DNA of 64,000 bases from Zygaena filipendulae (lineage: Eukaryota; Arthropoda; Insecta; Lepidoptera; Zygaenidae), in the NCBI GenBank assembly GCA_907165275.2, contig OU015652.1, positions 9,873,001 to 9,937,000 on the forward strand. Reading direction: 5' to 3'. The translations under genes and the position numbers were made by a program. The notes beneath the pieces were generated by a model. It ran no database searches, was not told the origin of the DNA, and saw nothing but the letters and a program-made list of their open reading frames with translations. Positions 1-12,500 of this stretch are shown here, in pieces. Position 1 is the first letter of the stretch; each line of letters starts with the position of its first letter.

Positions 1-204
1 TTATCGATATGTGCGCAGCGCAATATGAGAATCGTGGCAGCAGGTGTTGCTTATCTAAAATCTTAGTTGTATATTATTTCCATGCTAAAACTTATCTAAA
101 TGTCTATCTTCCTATTTAGTTACGTCTATAGATCTCTCAACTCATTTTCTTTTACAATTAATCGTACAATTTTAATTGAGTTAGCATGATGGTTACTCCT
201 TCGT

Positions 205-327
205 GCTGAAATCGCTGTACGGATTCGGATGTTTGGAATAATAATAGCTTATACTCTAAATTAACATGTGTCTCTTTTTATCTCGGCGTTCCCGAGGGAA
301 TCCCACGAGCAACACGGGGAAAGCTAG
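205..327 (+). mobile_element. Helitron-like fragment (3' end)
   Basis: The segment reads like the 3' half of the dispersed family in this window: a 'gtacggattcggatg' block, a GC-rich palindromic block (TTCCCGAGGGAA) and a terminal ACGGGGAAAGCTAGT. The 5' half is missing. Assignment rests on similarity to the complete copies, for example 57546-57749. Confidence 0.45.
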
Positions 328-446
328 TACCTATTAACTAAATTGTAAATTGTAATAGTAGATTATGCACCGAGGGAGTAAAGCACTGTCTTACGTCACC
401 GGCGTCATATTGAAGCCTGAGCGTAACGATGGACTCTAGAGATAAT

Positions 447-528
447 CCCCGAGCGTAGCGAGAGTATTTAAAATATAACTCCCGAGCGAAGCGAGGGAGT
501 TATGTAGAGTCCTGAGTTAAGCGAGGGG
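447..528. repeat. Three diverged CGAGCGAAGCGAGGG-like units
   Basis: Similar words occur at 447-463, 481-497 and 511-528, each a variant of CCCGAGCGAAGCGAGGG, spaced by AT-rich sequence. A fourth variant occurs far away at about 59924-59942. The family is not identified. Confidence 0.5.
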
Positions 529-1085
529 TTTAAGCTGCCCATGACGAAGACAGGCTTTATCCTCGAGGTGCATACTCTACTTTTCATACCTACTGCGAGA
601 CATAAACCCTCTTTACACGGGCAGACGGTTTATTCGAAAATAGAACTGGCCACCACAGGCAGATCACATAAAAAGAAAACAAAATGCTAAGAGTTTTCAG
701 GAGTTTTCCTACAAATAACATTCCAAACTCAAATCACTTTACTCCCTTATCTCCGGTATCTTGGGTTGGGATGTAATGCCTTGCTTTACGTTGAGATTGC
801 GTGATACGTAATTGGACATTATCGAGCAGGTGGTATAAAATTACAACCACAGAGATGGCTATACGAATACTTTTATTAGTTAGCTACAGTAAAACCATAA
901 GTGTAATGTTTTCAACTAAATTTTTCAATTAATTTCTTGTATAATATTAATACTTTTTTACGGTAGATAGGTAAATATCATTTACCATAGATAGGAATGG
1001 TAGTAGAGTTAATATTATTATGAAAATGCAATAGCCAGACACCTGCAGTTATCAATGTCTGCGAAAAAGAAAGCTAAATCAAAAG

Positions 1086-1345
1086 TTGAATGCACGGATG
1101 ACCGAGTCAGTGTGTTATGTTACGTCTCAGCTGTTGCGCTTGCGCATCGGAATGGAAGGTCTAGTTCGTCGCGCTTCGGCGGCGCTCGGCGGCGGTCGGG
1201 CGCGTGAGCGAGACGCGCCCGAGAGCGACAAGTGGAGCGCGAGCGTCGACCGGGGGCAGCGTGCGGCCTTGACTCTTGGAACCCCTCCGCCTCCCCACCC
1301 GGCCCCTCACCTCTCTCAGGCGCGCAGAGCAACATTATTTATGAT
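1086..1345. promoter_or_regulatory. CpG-rich island in the inferred EcR intron
   Basis: This segment is strongly GC- and CpG-rich (runs of GCGCTCGGCGGCGG and similar) in an otherwise AT-rich region. Short frames on both strands have low-complexity Arg/Ala/Pro/Gly composition, as GC-rich non-coding DNA gives. On the minus strand GAGAGAG|GTGAGG resembles a splice donor. It could be an alternative promoter or non-coding first exon of EcR, or an enhancer; the sequence does not decide. Confidence 0.3.
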
Positions 1346-4300
1346 ACCATCGCTCCAACTAAGCTCGCAATTCTCCACCGACTAATAATAACTCGTTTTT
1401 CCTCTCACGCGACTTTTTGCACACCTACCGACTGGAACTAATGGAAATCGGAGAGCAGCCTCGCTAAAAGCACAACTTCGACTTACTGCCTATTTATTTA
1501 CAAGTTTCTGCAGCTTTCTTGGTAGATGTTTTATTTTCAATAAATTGTTAATTCACTTCGAAATTTATCATGTTTTATTATTTTACGAACGCGTTTTACG
1601 GAGACGAAAGGAATTCACGGTAAAAAAATAAACAATACCCAACACCATGCACATCATACATAAATACATACGTAACTTTCTACTGTGACCTCACGAACAT
1701 CTAACGCAATCGTAGGTAATCATTTCGCAGGCGGGCGGCGTAAGCGACCACCAAGTGAAAGTTGCCCAAAATCGTTGCACAATCCTGCGTAAAGTGTGCG
1801 TTTGAAAACTGAACGTTCGAAACAAACAATGGCGATATCACTTTTAGTCTAATGCTTTTTAGTAAGCAAAGGAAAATAAACCAAGTATGTGTCAATTTAC
1901 AGCCTTTTTTTGGAAGTCCGGAATCGAAGATATCGAATTCCAATTTGAATTTCAAAATAAATGTTGTTTTCATACACATTGAAATATGAAGGTGTTCACT
2001 AAAACTGAGAACAATTTGAATCCCGCATAAATGTTTTATGAAGAATTCAGGGTATTATGAGTATGAAATATAAGGAAGAATGATTTCGGTACTGATTGCG
2101 AGAGTTTTAGATGTTAGCAAACAAAATTGCCCCAATTTTATCTTCGTCAGATAAACATCACGTTCGTTTGGTCACTTTCTCATGGGAATTTCTAGGCGTG
2201 TCGTTAGCATCCCGCTCCGGCACAGTTGTTACGATTTGAATCAATCAAGTGCGACTGGGACGGCAAAAAGAAATCGATGAAGAAAAATAGGTGCACGTGA
2301 ACGCATCCACTGGCCGGGAGGAGGAGTTCGGCTCGCGATATTACTTTCTACAATACTTTCTAGCAAGAGATGTGGGCCGGTGTCGGCGCAACTAGAGCGA
2401 TCGGTTTCACCACGCACCGGGAGAATCGGATTGAAATAGAAATCGCGCGCCGCAGTGGAAATTGCAATTTTCGCGTCACACGCGCGAGTGCGTGGAAACA
2501 GTTGATAAAAGGAGTGATTTTTTTACAAAATATATTACACTAGTAAAAATACGTACGTGTACCTACATTAAATGCTCTGGGATGATGATGGATAATGTCT
2601 TTCACCGCCAAGAGGCAGTTAAAAGGTTACATCAAATCCTTACAAAATGTAGTAGTTAGTTACTTAATGTGTCCAAGGTTAAAATTTCGAGTGACGAAAA
2701 ATCGACATAAGGTTAAAAATATAATATACCAGCTGTGGTGCCTACCCGTGATCAAGATTTATGATGAAGCTTGTAACATTTGTACGTAGGTTCGTCTTAT
2801 TTAAAAAAGCGCGTGTTTATTACAGTAGCCATCGTTTTCTGCTAAAATTTTAGTCTTCAAGGGCCAAAAATTTAAAAACCTTCAGAAATTCCAAATGTGA
2901 TCCACACAAACGTAGGACACGTACCACATATTCTGTCTTTTCACACAAACTGCGATGCAATGTATGGAAACGTAGCAAAGTTTAAAATTAAATGAATTAT
3001 ATGGAAGACACATGGCCAAAGAGTGTGTAATTTAATTATGCGTGTACAAGTGATAGTTGTGTGAGGGGAAACAGATAGCGGGTGTTACAGAAATGTTCTG
3101 TTTGGAGGGCGGACGCACGTGGAAGTGTTTACATCCGCCGCTCTACACCCGCCGCCGCCGCCGTCGTCGGAGAGAACGAGTGAGAGTGCACCATTTCCGG
3201 AGCAAGCGGGACTCATCATAAAAATCGAAAATAATGAACCGCACTTTTGTTTTTTAGCTTGCTTTACTTTAAGTTTGTAACATAGGGAAGTACTAGGAAG
3301 TAACATTCGAATGTTTTTCGAATTGTAAGGAAGTGTTTACTCATAGTTTAATAAAATGTCAAAATTCGATAAAGGCCAAAAACCCTGCAGCTCCTCACTA
3401 ACGTAAATAACATCCTCGCCTCAAGTATTGTATAATCTTTCACATGAGAGTCATGGCATTCGAGGCCTTTCTATCATTACCTAATTGTTAGTCAAACCAA
3501 GTTAGCATAATACAGACGCCAAGTTTAAAAGAAGACGGTAAAAATTCCAGTCACACTTAGTCACCGACGGTCAGTTATCACGTATGCTATATGTGAGGAG
3601 AAAGTAATATATTACGAAACAGTACCCTATTTCCGTGTGTATTGACAAAGTGTTGATTCCCATCATTCTTTCTCGCTCCCACTAACAGAGTTTATAAATA
3701 AGGCTACATTTTGTCTCTGTCTGTTCCCCAATTTAGTTAGGAGACGAGCATGCGCTCGGACGCGCCTTTTCGAGTAAACATAGCAATGGGTAGGCAAATA
3801 GAAAACGGAGGGAGCTATTATTAGAGTTAGTGCTGCGTGCGTTTCCCATTGGGCGAAAAATCATCAAGTTAACCATCTTGAAATATTCCATAATATTTGG
3901 TCGAATCATTCGAACTCATTGCTTGTTTTAGCTTTAAAAGTTATTGTGCTGCCACACCGATATTGTGTCAAAATATCATATGACTATATATATAGACTAT
4001 GTATAAAAGTATCGCAAATGACCGCTTCTTTTGATTTCGTACTACAGTCGTATAGATAACTAAGTACGTAAAATTAGAAAGTTTGTGCAATTGTAACAAA
4101 CCGAGTTCACCAGGGTTCTATTCTAATGGTAAAACTATTAATACCCCTTTGTAAAGGGATTCATTCCCGCTAAGAATTCTACAATTGGTTATATAACTTA
4201 GAATATAGCAAATTTTACTTTCTAATGAGAGGTGACATCGAACTGAACAAGCCACTCGTAATTGGTGCAAAAGAGCTTACGTAGCCCATTCTATAAATTT

Positions 4301-7297
4301 CTATTCTATTTCGATCATTTTTATCTTACCCGTAGAAAGGCAAACAACAAGAAACGTATAGTTATGTATCATCTTCGATATAAACTCTACCTATATCTCC
4401 GGGAAACAGGCGTGAGTTTACATATAATTATGTATATGTGGTACCGTTGCTAACAATCTGGTTGGTATATTATGATGCAACTTAAACTATCAAATATTCA
4501 TTAAAATCGTTGATCTCTTAATTGAAAAACATACTAGATATGGTATACAACTTAGTCTAAAGGTTAAAAACACTTAGTTAACATTTTGAAAGTGCATAAA
4601 ATTAAGATTATACCCGCAAAACCCTTTTTTTTCTTTTCCTATAGGTACACTTGGTAGTTGGGAGGGATTTGACTTAACCACATTTAGGGCAGCGGGCGGA
4701 ATAAAGTGGTTCAAAGTGTTTTAACTATATAGTAACTATCAACAACACAAAATTATTTTGCATTTTGATCTGGACATATTATTTAATTACTTTTCTTATA
4801 TTTTTTCAATATTTTATTAAGTAAGTATGTTTATTTTATTATTACTTTTAAATAGATAAAATACGAAATAGAGTGATTCATATAACATATATCATTAACA
4901 TTGTGTTTCCAGGAAGGTTACGCGTAAAAAAACAAGGAAAACGGTATCTAGGTCACAGAGACAGTTCATCGATGCATCAAGGCAAAAATAACAATACCTA
5001 TGTAATTTAATATAGATTCTAAAAGGAACATTTGACCCAATTAGCACTTGGCATGTTTCCAAATCAAAATACATTGTCTTTGTCATACTCGTATAGGTCT
5101 CTGTTGAGAAATATTAGAAATATTATGATATACGGTATGATGTATGCTCTGGATAGTGATAAATTAACGTTTTCAATTTTATTTATCTATTTTTATAATA
5201 GAAAATAGATAATATTATAAAGAATTATTATTTTTAATTAACTAAATAAGATTTTTTTTAATAATACAAATTATGAATAATACTGAAAATCAAAGGACAA
5301 TTACCTATTCGTTTCTAGGCAACGAGTAGTTACAAGGATAACTAAACATATAGACGCATGTTTAAAAAAGAGAGAAATTAAGATATTCCTTCTAAGAACT
5401 GATTTCCATCTATTTTACAAATACTTAATAAAACAGGTGCTTCCCGCAGTCTTTACTTAAAAAAATACTTTTTGGATTTCTAACAGCAGGTAGACACCAT
5501 CGCTATGCCGGAGACACGTGCTTTGTTTTTTTTAGTTCGGGAACGTTCGGGTCATTGACCGAATATCATAAAAGATAAGCCGGCGGCGAATCCCTTATCT
5601 GCCAACAAAGAATTACTTTGTTTTCGACACATACGACGCGACGTGCAACGCAGATTTAATTTTATACCAACTATATCATCATGGCTGTAGCGATCATCAA
5701 AGCGATTAAAATTCTAGTGAAAAATATTAATGAACAGTATAATCACTAGTGACAACTAAAAGATTAGATAGAAAATACATAAATAGTTATGGACGTAGTT
5801 TTTTGTTAGAAATAGTACAGCATGCATAGAGTCACGTATCGATAGTTAGAGTGGTCACAGGCAAGGCCTCTTCGCGTCGTGACCAGCTCTCCTAATGAGC
5901 AAAAACTTTAAAACGACATCCGACAGAGCGACAACGAAAAAACTGGGTCCTTATTCACAATGCGTTTCGTATTCTTGTTTTGCATGCTTTAAACAAATAA
6001 AGATAATAATAATATATTTTACGTAATGATTAAAAGACACACATAAAAAGTTTTAAATAGTTGAAAATAACAATCCAAATTATTTATCTTATTTCAGTAA
6101 CTGCTCTGGAAAATTATTTCCAATTTGCAGTTGGATCATTTGTGGGCGTCCAATCAAAAAGATACCAGCTCTCGGCATTTATTTTCCGAGATATAAAGAA
6201 GTTTAAGTTGGTTGAAAAAATTGCGTCCGCGATTTTAATTGATTATTCCCAATAAATGCTCACTTTTCTACAATTTCATATATCTTAATCTACAATAATA
6301 TATAAAAATCTATGAAACAAACAAATTTAAGTGGTTTTTTTTTTATTGTGCTAGTTTTTGATTATTTTTTCAACCGATAGAATATTTGATAGAAATATCA
6401 ATTGACTGTTCTAGATACCGAATCTAGTATTAACTCAATACCCCATTACTGGTACCTTTTTCTTGAACGCCCAGATTTTTTCAGTAACTATGACACGAAA
6501 ACAACTTCTTTCCATTGCGTTATAATAATACTTAGTTAGTTAGTTAGTAGAATTGACCTCAAGTATCATTCACGCACCAAAAAGCTGCGCCAGTACCTAT
6601 GTGAATTGCGGAGTCATACAACACACAGCAACAACAGCCAATAACAAAAGGTACCTATTTGAAAGCAATAAAACAATTGTCCGCAATGAAACATTGTATG
6701 ATATAAAAATATTTATCAGTTACAGCTTCCGTGAGTATCGCAATAGTGTGGCGCTTATCTGATTTTGTTAATCAGATAAACACCACAACCTATAGTCAAC
6801 ATGTAATAAGTACTGTACAACAAGATTGTCGAAATTTAATAAATAAAAGGGATAAACGGTAAGTATAAAAGGTGTAAAGCAACTTTAGGCAGCATATTTA
6901 ATGATAGTGAATTTGTAGATCGTTACATTATAAAATTCTAAAAGGGATGGGTTTCTTTATTTTCCCCGAAATCTACTTTCCTCAGATTTTGTCGTTTCGT
7001 CGTCGTTGTCTTGAAGAATATGAGTGCCCTGTACAGAATACACAAACGATTCTCATACAACCAACTTTCGGGTCAGTATAAATTCCAGAATATTGTTGCT
7101 TTATGTTAAATGTGAAATGGTGGCGACTGAAATAAACGTTCAACTCTGTTTGTGATGGCACCAGTTGATTTCATAAACCATGTCAGGGTCTCGTCCCCGG
7201 TCCCACCCACGTTTAGCGTAAGGTCAATATTTCCACGGCACACTTATTAACAATGTTTCTACGTGATATTTTCAAGACCAAGATTTCTCACGAACTT

Positions 7298-7313
7298 TAG
7301 GGTTAGGTTAGGA
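7298..7313 (+). repeat. Short interstitial TTAGG telomere-type repeat
   Basis: TTAGGGTTAGGTTAGG contains three copies of the insect telomeric pentamer with one extra G. It is too short to show a telomere-derived origin. Confidence 0.5.
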
Positions 7314-9362
7314 TATTTTTATAGAAAACGGTATGGGAACCTCGTGTGTGTGTCTGGTGTTCCGACACAGCGTCATCGATGGAAAGCCTACAAACTCCTC
7401 GACAAAGAGCCTGTTTCGGTCTAGCGCAATAGAGGTCGCAAAATAATGCGCACGTGTTTCCACAGTACCTATCTTGCCTCAACGCAAAAGGGACAAGGTG
7501 AACCAAACTCTCCAGAATTTTTACCGCAGTTTGCTCATGTTTTAAATACAGTGAGCCCCCCACATAACCACCTAACACAAACATTTTTCTTCAGCATTCC
7601 CTCTTCCGCTAACAATAAACCCTGTATTAGAGCATCTTTTAGATGATATGCATGTGTACGAATTACTATGGTAACGGGTAACGATATAGATGCTGTCAAA
7701 ATGATTGATGAGCGGACGATGACGAAGCGGGCGGTACGTCGGTGTACAAAACTTCACCCTTCGTATCCTTTACAAGCGCTCTGCCGCATTAAAATCGATC
7801 TTCTCAGTGGCTCAATACTATTTAAGTGCTTTTCAAGAACTCTAAACTCAATCGAGTAATATCTAACGTTTTAAGGTAAAACTTCTATGGGCACGGTGGA
7901 AAAATAGTTTTCGCATTACACGTATATTTTTTGCAAGTTTTAAAACTAGCAATACTGTTAAAGATTTAGTAACTTTTATATATTTTTCACTTCTTTAACA
8001 ATTCTCTTGTACAAAATATACACATTTTTAAAGTAAAACTTTATATGAGATTTTCGCATTTTCTAACTCTATTCCTGTAGAAAGTGGTTAAGTTACTTAC
8101 GGCATATTTCTACAGCGCGGTTCAGAATTAAGACGTCACTGTACAGCGCCATTTTGTGCCAGGGTGAGGTTACATGAAGACAAAGAAGAGGCGTGCTGTG
8201 AAGTTAAAATTCGTATAGGTATTACGGAATCTAACTATACTATATATGATCCACTTTTTTCAAAGTAATTTTAACTATTTCCGTTTTTGCGTATTAATTG
8301 TTGGTTTGTTTGTTTAAAAACACTACACATCAAATCTGAGCCGATGCCTACCTACTATTCTGACACGTACGATGTCTCAAGTAAATTTTCCGAAGTCAAA
8401 GAAATTTTTAAGTGGGAAAATCAAATTGTGCACGATGTACCCCAATTCCTTTGATCGCTCAGTTGTACAACACGATGTAATTTAATTGATTCAGGAATCT
8501 TCAAAGAATGTTTATTTTTATTGTTGAATGTTTATAAAATGTTTTACATTTAGAACGCATTTAATGCAGCTGAAAAAAGACAGCATCTACTCGTACTTAA
8601 TTAAAAATGTTTACGTAACAGGATAATATTAAACACGCAAGAAAGCTAATAGTGAAGTGATCTAATAAAGAATTCTAACATGTGAATTAAGAGTACAACC
8701 AACGCTAACGAACGTGGGTGAATATTATATGAGTAGATTTTCTTAACACCGTGTGAACAAATGTGGGAAGACAAGCGTTTCCATCACTGCTTATAAAAAA
8801 AATATGACATAATGTAGATGGGAACTGTTCGCGATTTACTATTTTAATCTTAATTGTTTTCATAGTATCTACACACCTAATTGCCTAAAGCCTATTCGAA
8901 ATCTATAGACAAACTTCGCAGGAAATAAGTATATTTTAATATTTACCGACTTTCTTGGTATTCCGTATTAGATACCTAATAGCAATTACCAAATGATTAT
9001 GTACTAATTGCAGTGCCAAAGTAATAAAGCGATGTTCAACTGGATATAATAAAACATTATTACAAGTGTTGTTATTCGTTTCTTGGCTAGCGTTGTTTCT
9101 TAATATACGAGTAACTCTATACATATAATAATATAACCGGTATACCGAGTCAGCAATAGCACTAGATTCTTCTGAGCCGTCCGACCGGTTCTACATCTTC
9201 AGGCAAGTTGCTGGGACAACTCGGTTGAAAGTATAAATGTCGTACGATACATCAGCATCCATTGTAATAACTTTCATTCAATTATTGCAATGTATAATAT
9301 TCTTTCTATTATTCCATTATAAAGTATAAGTTATACCTATTTGTGGCAAGGTTTATTAATGA

Positions 9363-9577
9363 CTAGCTGTGGCCCGCGGTTTTACCCGCGTTAATTTCGG
9401 AGATCCCGCGGGAATTCGGGGATAAAAGGTAGCCTATATTCTTTTCCGTGTCAAAGGCTACATGCATGCCAAATTTCATCCAAATCCGTTCAGCCGGTTT
9501 TGCGTGATTGAGTAACAAACATCCAAACATCTAAACATCCAAACATCCACACTTTCACATTTATAGTATTAGTAGGA
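9363..9577 (-). mobile_element. Non-autonomous Helitron-like element, complete
   Basis: Read on the minus strand it starts TCCTACTAATACTATAAATG and ends in a CCGCGG-type hairpin followed by CTAG. The flanking bases are A before TC and T after CTAG, the A|T target expected of Helitrons. It has a tandem run of 'aaacatcc' units near its 5' end. No protein is encoded. The family resembles the lepidopteran Helitron family I know as Lep1; that name is from memory and not verified. Confidence 0.7.
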
Positions 9578-12500
9578 TAAACAATATATTATTTCTGAGA
9601 TAGACTATTCATTTTAAGTTGTTATTGGCGATATCGTTTGGCATAATAAATATTTTTTTTTCAAATCGTTATGGATTATGGCTATGTATGTAATAAAAAT
9701 CAAAAGCAACACAGCAATTTGTCTTATTTTACTGATTAAAACCAATCCTCATGGGTTCCATTTTTGCAATATAACTACGTATAGTTAGAAAATTCAACAA
9801 AGGAATTAAATGAGCTTAAATTGTCGCGTCCTCGATATATACTATTTTATTATAACTAGTGCTCGTTAAGAACTACTGCAATTGGTAGAGTCGTAATGCA
9901 ATCTAATCAATGCAGTATGTAGAGATAGGGAGTGACGGATAGCCGCTACAATGCAATGGTACCGCAAGTTAGTTTCAAAGATCAATATCTGCCGACATCA
10001 TTAAATACCTAGTCGTAACTCTAGGACTTTTTGCCAACACAGACATACCATTTTAGTAAATAATGATGATAAAATCATAGATGCCTCCGCCATCGCTCTC
10101 GCAGGCATTCCTACTAATTCACTTTCACTGTGTGGATTACAAGAAAATTACAGCCAGTTGCAATACGAAGATTGTGTTATAAGCTGCGTCTGAACATTAT
10201 TTCAAATCATTTTAAATTCTAACAAGCTGCTGTCCGCGGTTTCAACCTCGGGTGAATTTAAATGCCCCGGGAAAAATGTGGACGTAATATCTACATGCCA
10301 AGTTTTTCAGAAGAAAACAAACAAAAATTCCATAATGGCAGTAATACAGTCAATTAATTACAAGTATCTTGGCTATTTACAGTGTTTAATACTTCTTTGG
10401 GCATGGGGGAGTAAAAAAATTAATGACATTACTGTCACTCGTAAAATACTTAAAGTTTTTAGTACATATAAAGCGTGTGTAGTAAATAAATGTTTTATAG
10501 ACATATTATTATATATATGCGTCTAGTGATCGCTTGTCCGCCCTCGGTCCAAAACTCGCGGTTTCTCTGAGATTCTCGTTGTTTTTTTTATAAGTTCCAC
10601 TATTTGCGCGTATACAGTCAGCAGCAGAAATATGTAATCAACTTTAGCAGTCGTTAAATCTTATTGCAATACTAATAAAGTTCAACAAAAACTGACCAAA
10701 TTGTTTACATTCATGTTTGGTGCTATTTTCTTCAATGTTAATTCCTACAGATCAGTAAATTCATTTTATTATACCCAGTATTACATAATAATTAATTATT
10801 ATTCTATTTTCCATATTTGCAGATAAAAACTTAAGTTGCCACAAAAAGAGTAGGCAAAGAAGACAATATGTTTCAAAGTTTCCCGAAACTTGTCGGAAAA
10901 AAATCGTTGCATAATGAATTAATGACGATGGTGTTCCTAGGACAATGACCCCGATTCGGTGGTTATATGATAGAGCAAGTCAATATCATTATCACGGTTG
11001 GAGCGATAACAAAACCACTATCTGTTTCGGCAAGGAGAACATTCTTTAGAATTTCTAATGAGAATTTAAACTAGACATTAATTCATATAGATTTTTAGAA
11101 CTTTTAATTTTGAGAATTTTAACCTGTTTCTAGTTGTTTAAATCATGAGTGCATATTTTGACATGCTCTTTCATCTATTCCTTTCTGACCCAATAATATC
11201 ATTTTTTGTTAGTAAGTATTATAAGATTCTAAAACTTCGACATTTGAAATTTCCTACCTTTAGATAAAGATTTGACTTTGATTGCACAATATTTGAAGAG
11301 TTTCTTTCGTATCTGAAATTATTGCACAAACGGCCTTGCGGTGTCAAAGGGGGTCATTGGCGCACTACGCCGGTCACCCATACTTTGCGGCCCAACTTCG
11401 TATAATATAACTCGTTAGGTAATCAACGATCTTTAGTCGGTTCTCTCCTTCGACGTGTCTGTGACCCCAATGTAAATAACCTGAATATACACAACATCGA
11501 GGTGCTTGCGTCAAACGTTAGCTCCGCCTGGTCATGCCGACGTAGGTCAGCCTCGCCCAGCCATCGACCCTGTTCAAATTTGCCTTATTACGCGGTAGTC
11601 AGACCTGACAGTAGGTACTTCGCTCAACACCACTTCAACGATACACACACTCGATAAAAATAATTAATAGTTAAACATACTCAGCTATAGCATAAAGCAA
11701 CTTATTTTTTGTCTCTCTATTTATAAGTGGCGTATAATAAACCGATTTGGAAAATACATACTTATGGCTGTAATAAATAAGAAAAGAATCAAATGGATTC
11801 ATAAAAATTATTATAAATGACTTTCATCTAACTAGCGATATTGTGACGGTAATAACTCGAGCAATGAATTGAAAGCATAATAAAATGTTGTGATACTTAA
11901 CATTTTAACGTTGCGGAATAATTTTACATGTTACCAGATGTTTAATGAAGACAAATTTACTACATTTTATAACTGAACACAATTAAATGGAACATCCTAT
12001 CTGTTGTAATAAAAATTAATCATTGAAAAATGGTAATTCGTAGGTCGGTGTAATACCTATTCGATAGTTTTTATCGTACGACTAAATAATAGTTGAAGCA
12101 AATCTTACATTTATTTTTTTGTATCAAAGCGCAGGGATATTTAAAAAATTCACAAACGCATACGCAGTGTGCATTTTAATCTACAATGTAAGGTGACCTA
12201 AATGATAAGATTATTTCAATAGCTCAGCGGCACACATACGCCACGTATCCTACCCGCTTTAGCCACACACACACAGAGCACCGCCAGTGTGCGAATCGAG
12301 CCGACCGCGTACAATGACATTGTCGACCTTGACTACTGCCGCTTATATTATTATCGCAGAGTACACACATTCATAAAATCTACTACTAATAGCACACCGA
12401 ATGTGTGTGTCACGAATATATTTTTAATCTGGCAAAATATTTCCCATACCGAAATGTACGAGTAGCTTTGAAAACGCGATTTATGATTATGACTTACGTA

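Larger units (their letters stand above)
561..9362. other. AT-rich stretch without recognisable genes
   Basis: No coding region could be supported. Local GC-richer islands lie at 1086-1345, 2171-2475 and about 3096-3190 (CCG-rich); the rest is AT-rich. Short open frames here lack conserved motifs and look like chance. A pair of inverted GATA-factor-like words flanks 5572-5598 and a short interstitial telomere-like run lies at 7298-7313. Confidence 0.6.

Noticed and set aside
11330..11640. Solo LTR
   Set aside because: GC-richer, but no matching ends or target-site duplication could be shown.
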